DNA from: Ancylostoma caninum
Lineage: Eukaryota > Nematoda > Chromadorea > Rhabditida > Ancylostomatidae
Reading direction: 5' to 3'
NCBI GenBank assembly: GCA_037903475.1
Contig: JBAJFG010000347.1
Coordinates: 1,240,001-1,304,000 of the forward strand
Length of the DNA stretch: 64,000 nt
Both the position numbers and the translations under genes were made by a program. The notes beneath the pieces are model-generated. The model made no database searches. It was not told where the DNA came from and saw only the letters and a program-made list of their open reading frames with translations. Position 1 is the first letter of the stretch. The number at the start of each line of letters is the position of its first letter. This document shows positions 20,045 to 32,000 of the stretch, in pieces.

Positions 20045-23000
20045 GTGAGTTACCTTTGGTGTATTCTGTTTCTTCGACTTCTTTTTCGTTCGAAATTCGC
20101 CCGATAATGTGACTTGTGGCCATACACTGCTTCCCTTCATGAACGATTATCGGACACTCACCACCCGCGCATATAAGGCCGCGGTGATGTGACGCGTTGA
20201 AGACCCTGGAGCTCCCATTTTTCCTGGGAGGAACAGTACACAGTTGATCTATAGTAGTCGAAAAGCTCTAGTATGACCGGTGGTAACTTGGCTTAATAAG
20301 CTCGGTCCTTCTTATTAAAGTTCTGGAAAGGCGCACTCTGATACTCAGGAACGATACATTTGGCTGAAAATTAGAATAGATAACAACGAGAATAACATGT
20401 ACATTTCATCCTCACAAGAGTGCGATGCTCGGTAATTGTGGTGTCCCATAACAGAGCGTACACTGCCTTGCATATCTTGTGACGCTCATTCTCGAATCTG
20501 CTCTCTGATAAGTCATGCCCATTGTTAGTAGTGGCGTGCAAACGCCGAACTTGCCGCAACAGGAACAGTCTACCTTGCCCACCCACGCCAAGAAAGGTTA
20601 GAATTTTTACAAGAGCTCTGAAAAGTGTGCATAGCTCGCTGCAGAGAGGAGATTGGACTTCGGTGACAGAAATGATTCTCGGAAACTGTGTAAGGCAATG
20701 TGCGAGTAGCTTTTAATCAAAATCTCTAATGAATAAACCTTCACTTGTTGCTTTGGGGTTAAGCCAACGCCAAAGAGTTCACTTATCACTACCATCATCA
20801 TTGTTAGAATAAAGCCTCTCAGCACTGATTGTCTTGCAATTGTCATCATCATTGAGAACTATTGGGTTCTGTACAAAAAATTGCGTTTCCGGACATCAAT
20901 TTTATTTTGCTGTTTTTCTGTGTAATGTTCATCCAATATGCGCATTGTTGTATACCTTTTTGAACCTTATCCAATCGTCGTTCGTTTTTTCATTTCCATT
21001 TGTCTCAAATCCCATCCTTGGTAAATTCCTGAGAAAATTTCTGAGATGCTTTCCCAGGAGATATTCTTGGACCTTAGTAATTGCGCCAGAACCGACGGTT
21101 ATAGAGAATGTTGTGCCCTCAGACAACTGTCAGCTGCCTAGATTAACCGACTCAAAGCCAAGATATGACCACATTTCAGCCATCATTCGAACTACATTCT
21201 TGTGATTCCCACTTATTTGCAAAAGCCGGCCTCAGAGAGGAGACGCCAGTCATCGCAGTTTACCACAAAGTTCGTGATTGTACGGCTTCTAAAACCAGGC
21301 GATGACAAACGAATCCAACGCTGTATTCTTCGCCGCTGTCATTACGTGTTTCTTCTACGATCAGTCCGTGTTCTGTTTGAAAAGTCTATATTTCACAACC
21401 ATTCTAATTCAATACTGTATCGGAACTGAAATACATTCCACATACAGCAAGTATCTCGTGGCTGGTGCAGAAGTGCGCGCATAAATCATGTGTTCAAACC
21501 TTTTTCACTAGTTTAATTGGGAATAAAGGCATAAATACAGAAATGCAAAATGCGGGACTCGAACTCTGCTCCCTCTACCCCATACCCTATCTCCTTATCC
21601 ACTTCGCCACACAGCAAATGTGTCATATCTGACGGGAGGTGCCTCATAGACGTACGGTATAATATCGGCTGACCAATTACTGGTATTCTTGCTGTAAAAC
21701 CTTGTTAGTGAACGCTCCATGTGAACCATGTAGGTTTCATTTCAATCTTTTCATTAACCTCTTAGAGAGTTAGTCTTTTGTTTTGGAGGCAAAAAGAATA
21801 ATTTGAAACGGAAAGAAATCACTTCCTTAGATATTTGAAGTATCAGCTCTACAGTTACAATGCGCAGGGAAAAAAGCCCGAATTTTAACGCAAAATTATG
21901 CTGCAATACCACTTACGCCTTTGTTTAACCGGGATCAAAAGCCCTCTCGAGGACTTTTTAAACCGGGATTTCCCCTTCTCTGCGTCTAAGACATTTGCGC
22001 TCTCTTAGCGCGCTCTCTACCAATATCGATATGGCAGTGCCTGGGCCATCCAACAAAGCGACGGTTCTGCAGCGCCCAAGACCGGCATACAAACTGTGCC
22101 ATAACCTGAGGGTTATATCACGGTTGTTGAAACCAAGTCGAAATTCAGTTCTTTAAGACCATTTTGAGATCATAGTGGTTCCTGGTTATAAAGTGTACAA
22201 CTGCCGGTTTACCCTGCTGGTCATCCGGTAGTTATAGCACAGTTACTACGCCCGTTATCATTCTGCTTCATGAGTTCAAACTTGAACAGAAGGGAGTAGA
22301 GGCATATAATAATATTGTAAAAGCATGGTGACTAGATGTCATTTTAATTCGCATTACTCAACTCTGGTTCCGCAAATTCTCGTCAGGGGACATGTGCCTC
22401 AAAGTTGACCCAGGTCGAGGACGAATCATTGAACGAGGACAACTGCCCGAATCACCGGTGGAGTTGGATTCACGGGAAACTACTTTTATTTAGCGAAAGA
22501 AGTTCAAGTGTCATAAATAACCGTCAACAAGCATTTGGGAAAATTTATAGAGGTGAACGACTTGGATCAGTGGGTGCCCCATGAATTGAACGCTGAACAG
22601 AGGCTCAAGCGCTATCAGACCTCATCGGACCTGCTTTTGCGGAGCAGGAACAAGCTTTTCCTCGGAATGTTTGTGGCCTGCGATGAGAATTGGATCCTGT
22701 TCAATAACTGCAGAAATTCTTTGCAGTGGTCGAACAAAGATGAGCACCCGAAACTTTTTCCGAAACAGAAGCTGCGCGAAAGGAAGAACTGTTTGCTGGA
22801 TTTCTGCAGGAATTTTATGTTATGAATTCCTGAAACCTGGCGAAATTATCAATTACTGACTACTGTAATCAATTCGACAAAATGCAAGAAAAACAGGCGC
22901 ATGTAAGGCCAGCAGTGATTAACAGAAAAGGTTAACAGACCCTATTCCGCGGTAATGCCAGACATCACGTTTCACGAAAACGCTCCAGAGGTTGAACGAT

Positions 23001-26000
23001 CTTCACTATGGAAAACTGCCTTATCCGGCATACTCGTCAGGTCTTTCGCCAACGGATTAGCCTTTTTCCAGCCCTTCGAGGACTCCATCAGGACAGAGTG
23101 TTCAAGAATCAGACCGATGCTGAAAATGCATCTAACGAATTAACTGCGTCCATATGCTTGGATTTCTACCACAAATATTTTTGGATTTCTGAAACGTTTG
23201 CGGAGATGTGGCGATTCTAATGGTGCTGACAATATATATTGAAGTTTCGATTGAGCTGAGTTATGAATGTTAGAAGTTACGCATAAAAACGCAAATTATT
23301 TGTACAGAACCTAATACATAGTATCAATGAACCGCGTGTCGAGGTACTGTTACGTTTTCTCCATACTCTGACGTTCAGCGACAATATATTTCGCGAAAGA
23401 TTACAGTGCCGTTGCCTACACCCTTGTCTGGAGAAGAGTAACTAGGAGAAACCTCTAAGGAAATCAGTGGTGACGCTATCTGGGTATACAAAAGGCGAGA
23501 GGACAAAGCTGGCGAGACATAATTTGGATGTGCAGCAATGCAAAGAGGCAGGGTGTGTATGCCCATACATTATATGGGACGAAATGTCCATTCAATTGTT
23601 GGTTGAAGGTTAAGCCATAGCGAGCGGCGACACGGTTGGAGCATTTGCTGGGACGGCGGACCCCGATAACTAGAATTAGCGAAGCTAGTCGTATCATGAT
23701 ACGATTCTCGGTGATGTCGAAATTTTTTGTGCAGTTGATATCCCTTTTGGTTGACTATAAACCTTTATCGGGGATTCACTATGTAGTAGAACATCACTAT
23801 GTAGTAGAACTCATCTGGTTGTGTGTACGTTGGTAATCGCTTATATCTCACGATCCAAACGTATTGCTTAATTTGTTCGCTCTTTTTCCTCCATCACGGA
23901 AAAGAGGCTGAAATTGCGCCTAATGCTTCAAGTCTCAGGTATCTCTCGATGGTCAATAAAGTATTTTGAGAGGGTCAGTTTTATCCGAAATGCTCCAGTT
24001 ATCGAGGTTAGACCGACGCAGTACACCGTCGGCGCTCGGATAGCAGGAAGAAACGGTGTAGGGAGAGTCAAGGTGCAGCACTACAAAGCGTACAATGCGA
24101 TCCTTGACATCTGAATTTCCAAGTATTTCTATCTGAAGATGAAGCAGCTAAGTAGTGGCACACCATGCACGCATACAGTGGACGGCAATGGCGGTGGTCC
24201 ATCTGCGGCCCCGAGAAGGACGCAGCGCGACCGCGCCGCCCGTGCCGGGATCGGTGTCATCTGCAGCCGGAATGATACTTCTAGGTTCTTTCCTTGCCAA
24301 TTTAGTCGAAAGTACTTAGAATCGGGTAGAAAAGCCGCTAGAAATGGTATAACAGCAGCAGAAAACTTGGTTACTGGGCGCGCGGCGCGGTTGCGCGACC
24401 TCTTTCTCGAGCCCGCGGATGGGCCAACGCCATTGACGTCCACTATACATACATCTACGCAACAAATAATTCTATATAAGAGAGAAGTGGCAAGTGCCCC
24501 GACTCGCACCTGGCAAGACTTACAACTGTCTGCTTCAATCACATTCGCTGTAAACTGAATACCAAGGTCCCACGAAGCGGGCAAGTGCGAGTGCGCTTCT
24601 GCTTGGTAATATTGTACAATTGGCGAACTTCGCTTGCCTAGCAAGAGTACAATCTCGTTTACTAGACCGGCACCGATACGGGTTCAAGTGTTGGTGAACG
24701 TTCGATGCTTTTAGCTTCGGGTCAAGGTAGATCAATGGAAAAACATTGGCTGAATAAGTGCAGTGCTCCACTCCTAGAAATTTCCTCACACCAGGAGCAG
24801 AACTCACTATTAATTAATTTCATTGTAAAGAAAATCTGGTCTAATACTACTTTTTATGAGCAGAAGAAGAAGTGAGTGGCTTAGTGTTAAACAGTAGATT
24901 TGCTGCGCAAACTTTGGCTTCCGGGCTAGGGGCTAGCGCGTGATGGGTCCGCGGAGCGGATTTTAAACGTTCAATGTACTGCTTATGGTTGTTCTCTGCC
25001 CCACCTCGTGTTCCACCTTCCGGTGCATGACGTGTCCTGTTCACTTGTGAAGCCGTGTATTCTGAGGAGTCTGATTTTTGACTGTTTCCTCAAATCGTTG
25101 CTCTTGAGAGCTTATTTCCACTACTTATATATGTGCGACAAGACATACTAATTGTAATTATTTGTACTGTTTTGTACTACTGTACTTATTTGTTCAACAA
25201 AAATAAGGGCGAAGCTTCTAACGATTCATGTAGCGGGTGTTGTGCATCTATGTAAGTTTCTAAAGCCGTGCATTAAAATAAAGTGCTAGTTAAGATACTT
25301 TGGGATCCAGCGTCAATGTCTTATGTTTTCGTTAGTGCTTGTCCAATGTGAGCTTGGACAAGAGCGGTTACTTCCTTGAATGCGGCGGAAAAGAAGGAGA
25401 AAGAAGAATTCCGAGGAAATAAAACCAAGTATGGCTCACCTGTGTGCATACCCCAGTCAAAGTAGTACAGTTACATAGCCTCCTTACAGTTACATAGCCG
25501 CAGAAACAACTTAATCCGATAGTTTCTTGCGCTATTTTCTTTCATAGCGGTAAACAAGACAAACTCTCAACAAGGAGAGTTCCCGTGGGTACTGAGTTTA
25601 CTTGAATTTTTCGTCTATTCCAGAGACAATTTAATTTTCTAAGATCATTTCTTTGCTTGAACAGCAACTTAAAGTTAACAAACACTATTGTTTAGGAGTT
25701 TTATTGGCACTGACGACGTTCTACCAAACTCTGTGCTTGTTGGGAGAATTGGTTAACTTTGGTACCGCTCTCTATGGCGGCCCTCATAAACGAAATCTCT
25801 GTTTCCTGATGATGATGCCGTATATTTGGTTTTGGTAGCTTTTATCTATTTCCTGTTGAGTTTTAACGCCGCGAACTATTCTATGCTTGTTGACCTCTAT
25901 CGTTTGTAGTATTCTATGTGATAGGGGAACTCTTTTTGTTTCAGCTGTATGCAGTCAACTATGTTCTTGGTTCTTTCGCTGGATACCCTCTTCTCCGTGT

Positions 26001-29000
26001 TATGTCCACTAAAGTGAGTACTTTATGAATTCCACAATGTTTCCCACTTTTCATGGAAAGTTGTTTGCATTTGATTACAAAGGAAGGCAAAGGCATACGA
26101 GACAATATTTCAAATCAGTCTTACCAGTAAGCTCTGGATAAGAGCTTCTGTTTCTGTTCGGATGTTCGAAGAATCAAGCATAATCTTATGGTCTGCAAAA
26201 TTATGTGCTGCAGTTTTCCAGTAGATAAGTATTATAGGTTATACCGTTTTGCTCAAGAGATGACCCTTTTAACTCAGAATTTTCCACGGCAGCTTACAGT
26301 TTAACTTTCTTACACGGTGAGCTGAGCCGAGTTCTTTGAGATTCCCCAAGAAATCTAATCTGCCATGTTCGCTAAGAAAATACATATAAGAGACCGTTAG
26401 ACAAGTATCTGAGCAATTCGACTTGTTGACTTATCGTATATGTATTGCAACTTGTATTCCTAGGATTGTACCTACAAATAAGCCTGGTATAACCAGTAGA
26501 GAAGTAGATACAATCCTAAGAATACAAGTTGCAATACATATACGATATAACCAGGTACAGATAAATGAATATAGGTTTATCAGTGATGTGAAAAAAGCGT
26601 TATTCCTAATTGTTTACCTCAATGAGGTTTTACAGGATTTTTTAAAGGAAACTAAGCCTAATGAATATTCACAAAAGCTCCTAGAATGTCGCCAGATGTA
26701 GAGTTACGCGATAAATTTATCCTTACGCTATGGGGGACATAATGTGGGTGATGTGCGGACCTGTGCACATGTTCTGAAGCAGGTCCCTTTGGTGAGGGAT
26801 AACTGACACTCTACTACCCTAGTGAACTGGATGGACTAGTGGCAATACGAACCTTGAGCAAACTTCATAGATTGTTTTGTCACCCGCTGATAATTTGATC
26901 TGCCAAGTATGGTATATGAGTAATGTGGTTGACTGGTGTACTCATAAAAAGCAAACCTTTAGGTCTGATATAGTCGGAATATAGTAGTCAAACCTTGAAC
27001 TTGCAGCAGAAAAGGTGCCAGAATGGCTAGCAAAGACGATTAAAAAAACTCAAAAAAAAAACATCTGCCACTGATGGCTTGAAATGACTACGGAACCATA
27101 TGAAATTTCGTAGTCTAAACTTAGGCACTGTACTACAATTTTAGCATCACATGCTTGAATAACCTTTCATTATGTGAAAAAGTCCGTTTAGGCACAAGGT
27201 TACTCGTCTTTGGTTATATGTGTCCATACTTTCGATTCCACCCATCGCCTACGCTGCATTAATTGTTTCTTTGAATTCAGTGGAACTCTTGTACAAGGAG
27301 TTAGATATCAACAACACGTATGTTATTATGTTAGGTTTTTGGAGGAATGCGGTGTATTGTAGGAGACAGATAGGCGCACGCCGTTGTTTTGCGATTAATG
27401 CAACATGCTTCTGTTTCCCCATGCAGTGTCAGCTTGTTCCGTGCTCCAAATACATACATACATCACATGTTACTATCATATATATGAACTTAAAGATCGG
27501 ACGAGTTCAATTCGAGATTGGACGAGTTGACTTTCAAACATGAGGGGATGTGCGGAGAGTGGGCGAATGAGCTTTTAGTCGTAAGACATCGACATCACCC
27601 TTTCCTTGCGTTGCAATACACCTCCGCGAAATGAGTACATATCCTGCTGTCGTTGCGTATTTTTCTAATGGATAATGCTGTTTTAGTGTAATTATATGTA
27701 ATCCACCCCTCTCAATGGATCCTCAAATAGCATACTTTTGGATTAACTGGAACGGGTTTTCGAATCTAGGCGTGCTCTGCGTTCACTTCACTATTTATTT
27801 GATAGTCACGAAGAAAGGTGAGTGATGATGTTGTTCTTTTTGCGGAAGTAATATTTAATAGATAGAGAGGAAACTAATACTCCGAGTTCTTTTCTCCTCG
27901 TTGAAATTGGCGTTGAAGTTTTTAGAAAAGGAAAACATCCAGCTTGGAAGAGTTGTAAAAGACACGACTGACAAACATGTGAGTGAATTCGCAAGAACCC
28001 CACCTCATTTTCTGTGTTCGTAATCCCTAATTCGTCAGAATCGTGATACGCTAGCAACAACAATATGAGAACTGCTAGATTAAAAAAACGCTGAAAAGCA
28101 CACTTTGCATAAGGTGAAACGTCCAACATTGCAGAAAACAGACAGAAAGGAAAATCAGCAAAAATGCTTGTTAAGGGTGATCTCTCCGCAGGGTTGTTTG
28201 CTCCAATTAATTAGGGGAAAGCCCAATGCAGATCTCACATGGGGTGCGTTCTCCTGTGCCTCAATCCATAGAGAACTCAAGGTATCGGGAGATAAGGATG
28301 CTGTTTTCTCAGAAATGTGTTAGTTGGCATTGTTGTTTGCGTGCGTGTCAGGATTGTCCAGAAATTCAGAAGTGAAAATGAGGAGGGACCGCCGTCCAAC
28401 TAACATAACTTATTTCGCTAACAAACTGATTAAACTCCAATTATGCTATCCTATTCTCTTTTCTGTGTTTGCTTTCATAATGAAGTCACTGCGCACAGTA
28501 GAGGTCAACGACTTTTTCGAGCTTCCGTTTAGTTCAGTTAACATGTCCGAGAAATGACGATTTTTGACCTAATGCCTACCAGGAATGGTCAAGGTATTCC
28601 GCTTTTGTTGGAATATTCTCGACAGTTCTTTTTTTCCTAGGCACAATCATTGTCTTGCATTTTCGTCATAATCTAGCCATTTTTCTTCCGTTGAAAAAAA
28701 TTCAGGAGTGCCCCAAATTTGTTGCTGTCTCCTACGTCTGCAAAAAGAAGGGTATCATAGATACGTGGACGACAGGAACAGACAGAACACGTTTCTTCAA
28801 CAGTCACACCATGAGGACAAAGCTTATTTCATTTCTATGTGCTGCGATGATTCTCCCGAAGGATGCTATTCGTGGATCTGGTTTCCATTTCATAAACTCG
28901 TGTTTATGAAATGTTGGATGAAATGAAAAATGGAAAGGCGGTTTATCTTGAACGCGAAGCAAATCTACCTATGGTTGTTGCAAAGTTGTGTAAGCTTATG

Positions 29001-32000
29001 CTTATCCACCCTCATCTAAATATGATTGGCTGTTTCTGCAACATCGGACGCAGGGCTGTCGTGGGGGACCCTCACATCTTCGACGCATCCAAATTTGCCC
29101 GTACCCTACGCATTTAGTTACCCATTGTTGGACTGCACCGCGGTTTCACCGACATCGGGCTGGCCAAACTAGGCGGGCACCCCCAGGTGAGTCTTGCAGG
29201 CTCACCAGGCTCAATTGATCTTCGCCTATGCTGACGCTCTTCAACCGGCTTCACACATTTACAAGAAGGGGGGGGGGGGGAAGGGGTGATCGTCACGTGG
29301 CAACTGGGGACTGGAACGGAAGACGTGAGAGAGACAACGTAGGTTAAATCTGCAGTTGATAGGGTCAGCAGTTACCCTCCAATCCCCTTCCCTAATCACA
29401 TCCGAAACACAAGACGTTCTGTTCCCAGCACATGGGACCCCGCGGTTCACCGCTGTCGCAGCAAGGACTGGTCCACATTTTTCATGGCATGTCTGTTTTA
29501 TGCGGCCATCGGTGATAAATTGAAAAGGGTATACATGCTAAGACCAGTGGCGGACGCAGAAAGTGGGCGGGAGGGGGGGCGTGGGAAGAAAAGTGGGGTC
29601 TCCGCCGTTTTGGGGACCCAGACGGAAAATAAAATCAATAATAATATTAATTATAATAATAAACAATAAATAAAAAATATATTAAAAATAATAATAAAAA
29701 TAAACAATTAAAAATAAACTAACACAAGATTTTTATTTGTATTGTAAAGTAATTTCGAAAATTTGGCGACCCATTCTCGGGGGGGGGGCGCCCCCCCCCG
29801 CCCCCCCCCTGCGTCCGCCACTGGCTAAGACTATCGTCTTTTTGCTCATCACACTCTGCCTATCCTCGTCCAGTAAGTGTGCCATGTTTAATCAAAAAAA
29901 TTTCCACAATATACAGCATGAGAACATGCTTGCTGTGCTGTGTAATACCACTGACAAAATTCTAAACTCGAAATTATAGTAAATGACGCGCTGCTTAGAA
30001 AAAATCGGAGATGAAATAAGCGAAACAGAGATTCTCTACATCACCCTTGAAAAAAGTAGATTACTGAGTTGATTTTGTTATTCTAACTCTTTTGGTTTGT
30101 GGCGACTAACTTCTAACTATTCTAATATAACAAAGCGCAGACCCTCCATGCCACGTGAGTGAACGCGTCGCGGTAAATGTATCTGTGTTTCAGTAACCGC
30201 GCGGCACTGCAGCCCTTTCACCCATATCAACGGAAATTCTGAGGTTGATGAAGGTAGCGAAGTGGAGGAGAGGTGGAGGAAGATGTGATACCGCAAACGG
30301 CATGAACTCAGTCAACGCCTCGGGCGTCCCAGGGGAATCTTCGCTGTTGTCCTCTAACAGTCCAAAACGAAGTTGTATTTTAAAAACTCGCGCCACGCTC
30401 CAGCATTCTCGCCAAGATCAACGGGAAATCTTGGCGAGAATGCTTTCTGAAGGCAGCAACGCGGAGAAAAGGTGGAGGAGGGTGTGATTTCGCAAGACGA
30501 CAAATGACCGACCCAATGGATTAGGTGTTGAGAGGGAATTCGAAACAGCTACTTATTCCGTAGCGGCATGTTTATAAAAAGAGGAACTCATGGAACTTTC
30601 TCTGAACTACATAAGAGGGATCTACTTCAAGGTAGCAGTGCTTGGCACAAAGGCATATTTGGAATGAAGACATTTTGGAGTGTATTCGCAGGAAATCACT
30701 GTCATCCGCGAAGCGCGGTAAAGCTACGCTTTGTGGGATGACAATGATCTTCTTTCCATGCTTTTTTTGAGTTGAGTAGGACCGAAAGGAAAGTGGCTCA
30801 CTGTTACGACTCGTAGTGCCGCGAAGCGGCGCCTCCAATTAATTTTGAATAGTCAAACTAACCGTATGCTTTGAATGCTTTTCTTTCTAGCGTCTAACAA
30901 CTCTTGTTCGAAGCTATGAGTCCATTGCCGCAGCAGCTCCGTACGATTCGTTTGTTCTTGGTCGTCCAATGTTCTCCAATCAATATCTCGAAACATCTAA
31001 AGGCACACCAACGGTTCTACAGCACTTGCAAAAAATTCGTCATAGTATCAGCTGTTCACATTCAGCAAGAACCTTCGTTCTTTTCTTCGATGAGTTTACT
31101 GCGCGCTAATTAGCGTGAGCGCCTGTCATAGCATAAGGCGTGTTACGACCAGTTTTTTTTGCAGCGTTAGTGAAATACATGTAATGTATGACAATGTATG
31201 ACTTGTTTATTCTATTTTTACGTTATTCTGCTCTGATTGCTGTGAGATCTAACTTTTTTTCAAGGTTTCTTTTCTCTTTAATTTTCCATCCTTTACCGTA
31301 TTTCTATTAGTTTGGCAGAAGTTGCGCACTTCTTCAGAACCGTGTAATTTTATATGTAGTATGTAGGTGACATGTAGTATGACATCCGGACGTGGATACA
31401 CATTAGTGCCACAAAGCAATCTTATTCGCTGTGTGTGGGAGATGTCAGCTGGAGTTAGAAGTCATGAAATCTATTAAACAAAGCGCCGTAAGGGGGCTAG
31501 AGCGGTTAGAGATACGAGGCGGCACTCATAGACACCGCAATCTTGAGGCGCAGACTGTGGGGCGGAATGGCCGATTTCCATGGACGCAGACACGTTCGTT
31601 TCGGGACTCGCAATTACGTCACTGCTGGCTCTCCCGCATGCACGAGGTAGTGGTTTCATCACCTTCGCTGGCGGTCTCGCAGCATAGGGATGAGGGAGTG
31701 TTTACGAGCTTTCAGGCTGCACAATGTACGCAGCAGGAAAACCAGCCTTCCACTGGTGCGACGATGTGTGCACTTGCAGGAAGAAATGGACGGGTGTTAT
31801 GAGAGCTGCAGCGTCTCGGAAGCTTTGGTGTGGCTGGACCTACGCGGTCGCCTTATTTGGTGGAAGCTATTGTCGCATCCCCTGCTGAACTCTCGCAGCG
31901 ATTGTGTAGTCGCGACATCGTTTCGAGAAAGCTTCTGCACTAGCAACGAGTAAAAGCCTTTGAATATGAAGGCATGACATTGTGTATTCAATCAACTATA

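Larger units (their letters stand above)
20045..25695 (+). other. Chemoreceptor intron 1 (5.65 kb, carries transposons)
   Basis: Bounded by GTGAGT and TTGTTTAG. It contains a tRNA-like head (21,546-21,617), a mariner relic (about 22,180-23,314) and MITE M copy 2 (24,174-24,447). Frames such as 20,834-21,205 and 24,129-24,644 have no exon support; the latter is MITE sequence. The rest shows nothing I can name. Confidence 0.7.

Noticed and set aside
21546..21617. Functional tRNA gene on the minus strand
   Set aside because: A and B boxes fit, but the acceptor stem does not pair and the anticodon arm is poor.
24129..24644. 171-residue minus and 139-residue plus frames
   Set aside because: Both are created by the inverted GC-rich arms of MITE family M and are not shared with a gene elsewhere.
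25653..25838. Start of a separate gene at ATG 25,653
   Set aside because: The first codons lie upstream of a good TTTAG acceptor; starting at 25,696 joins exon 1 in phase and completes the TM1-TM2 motif.
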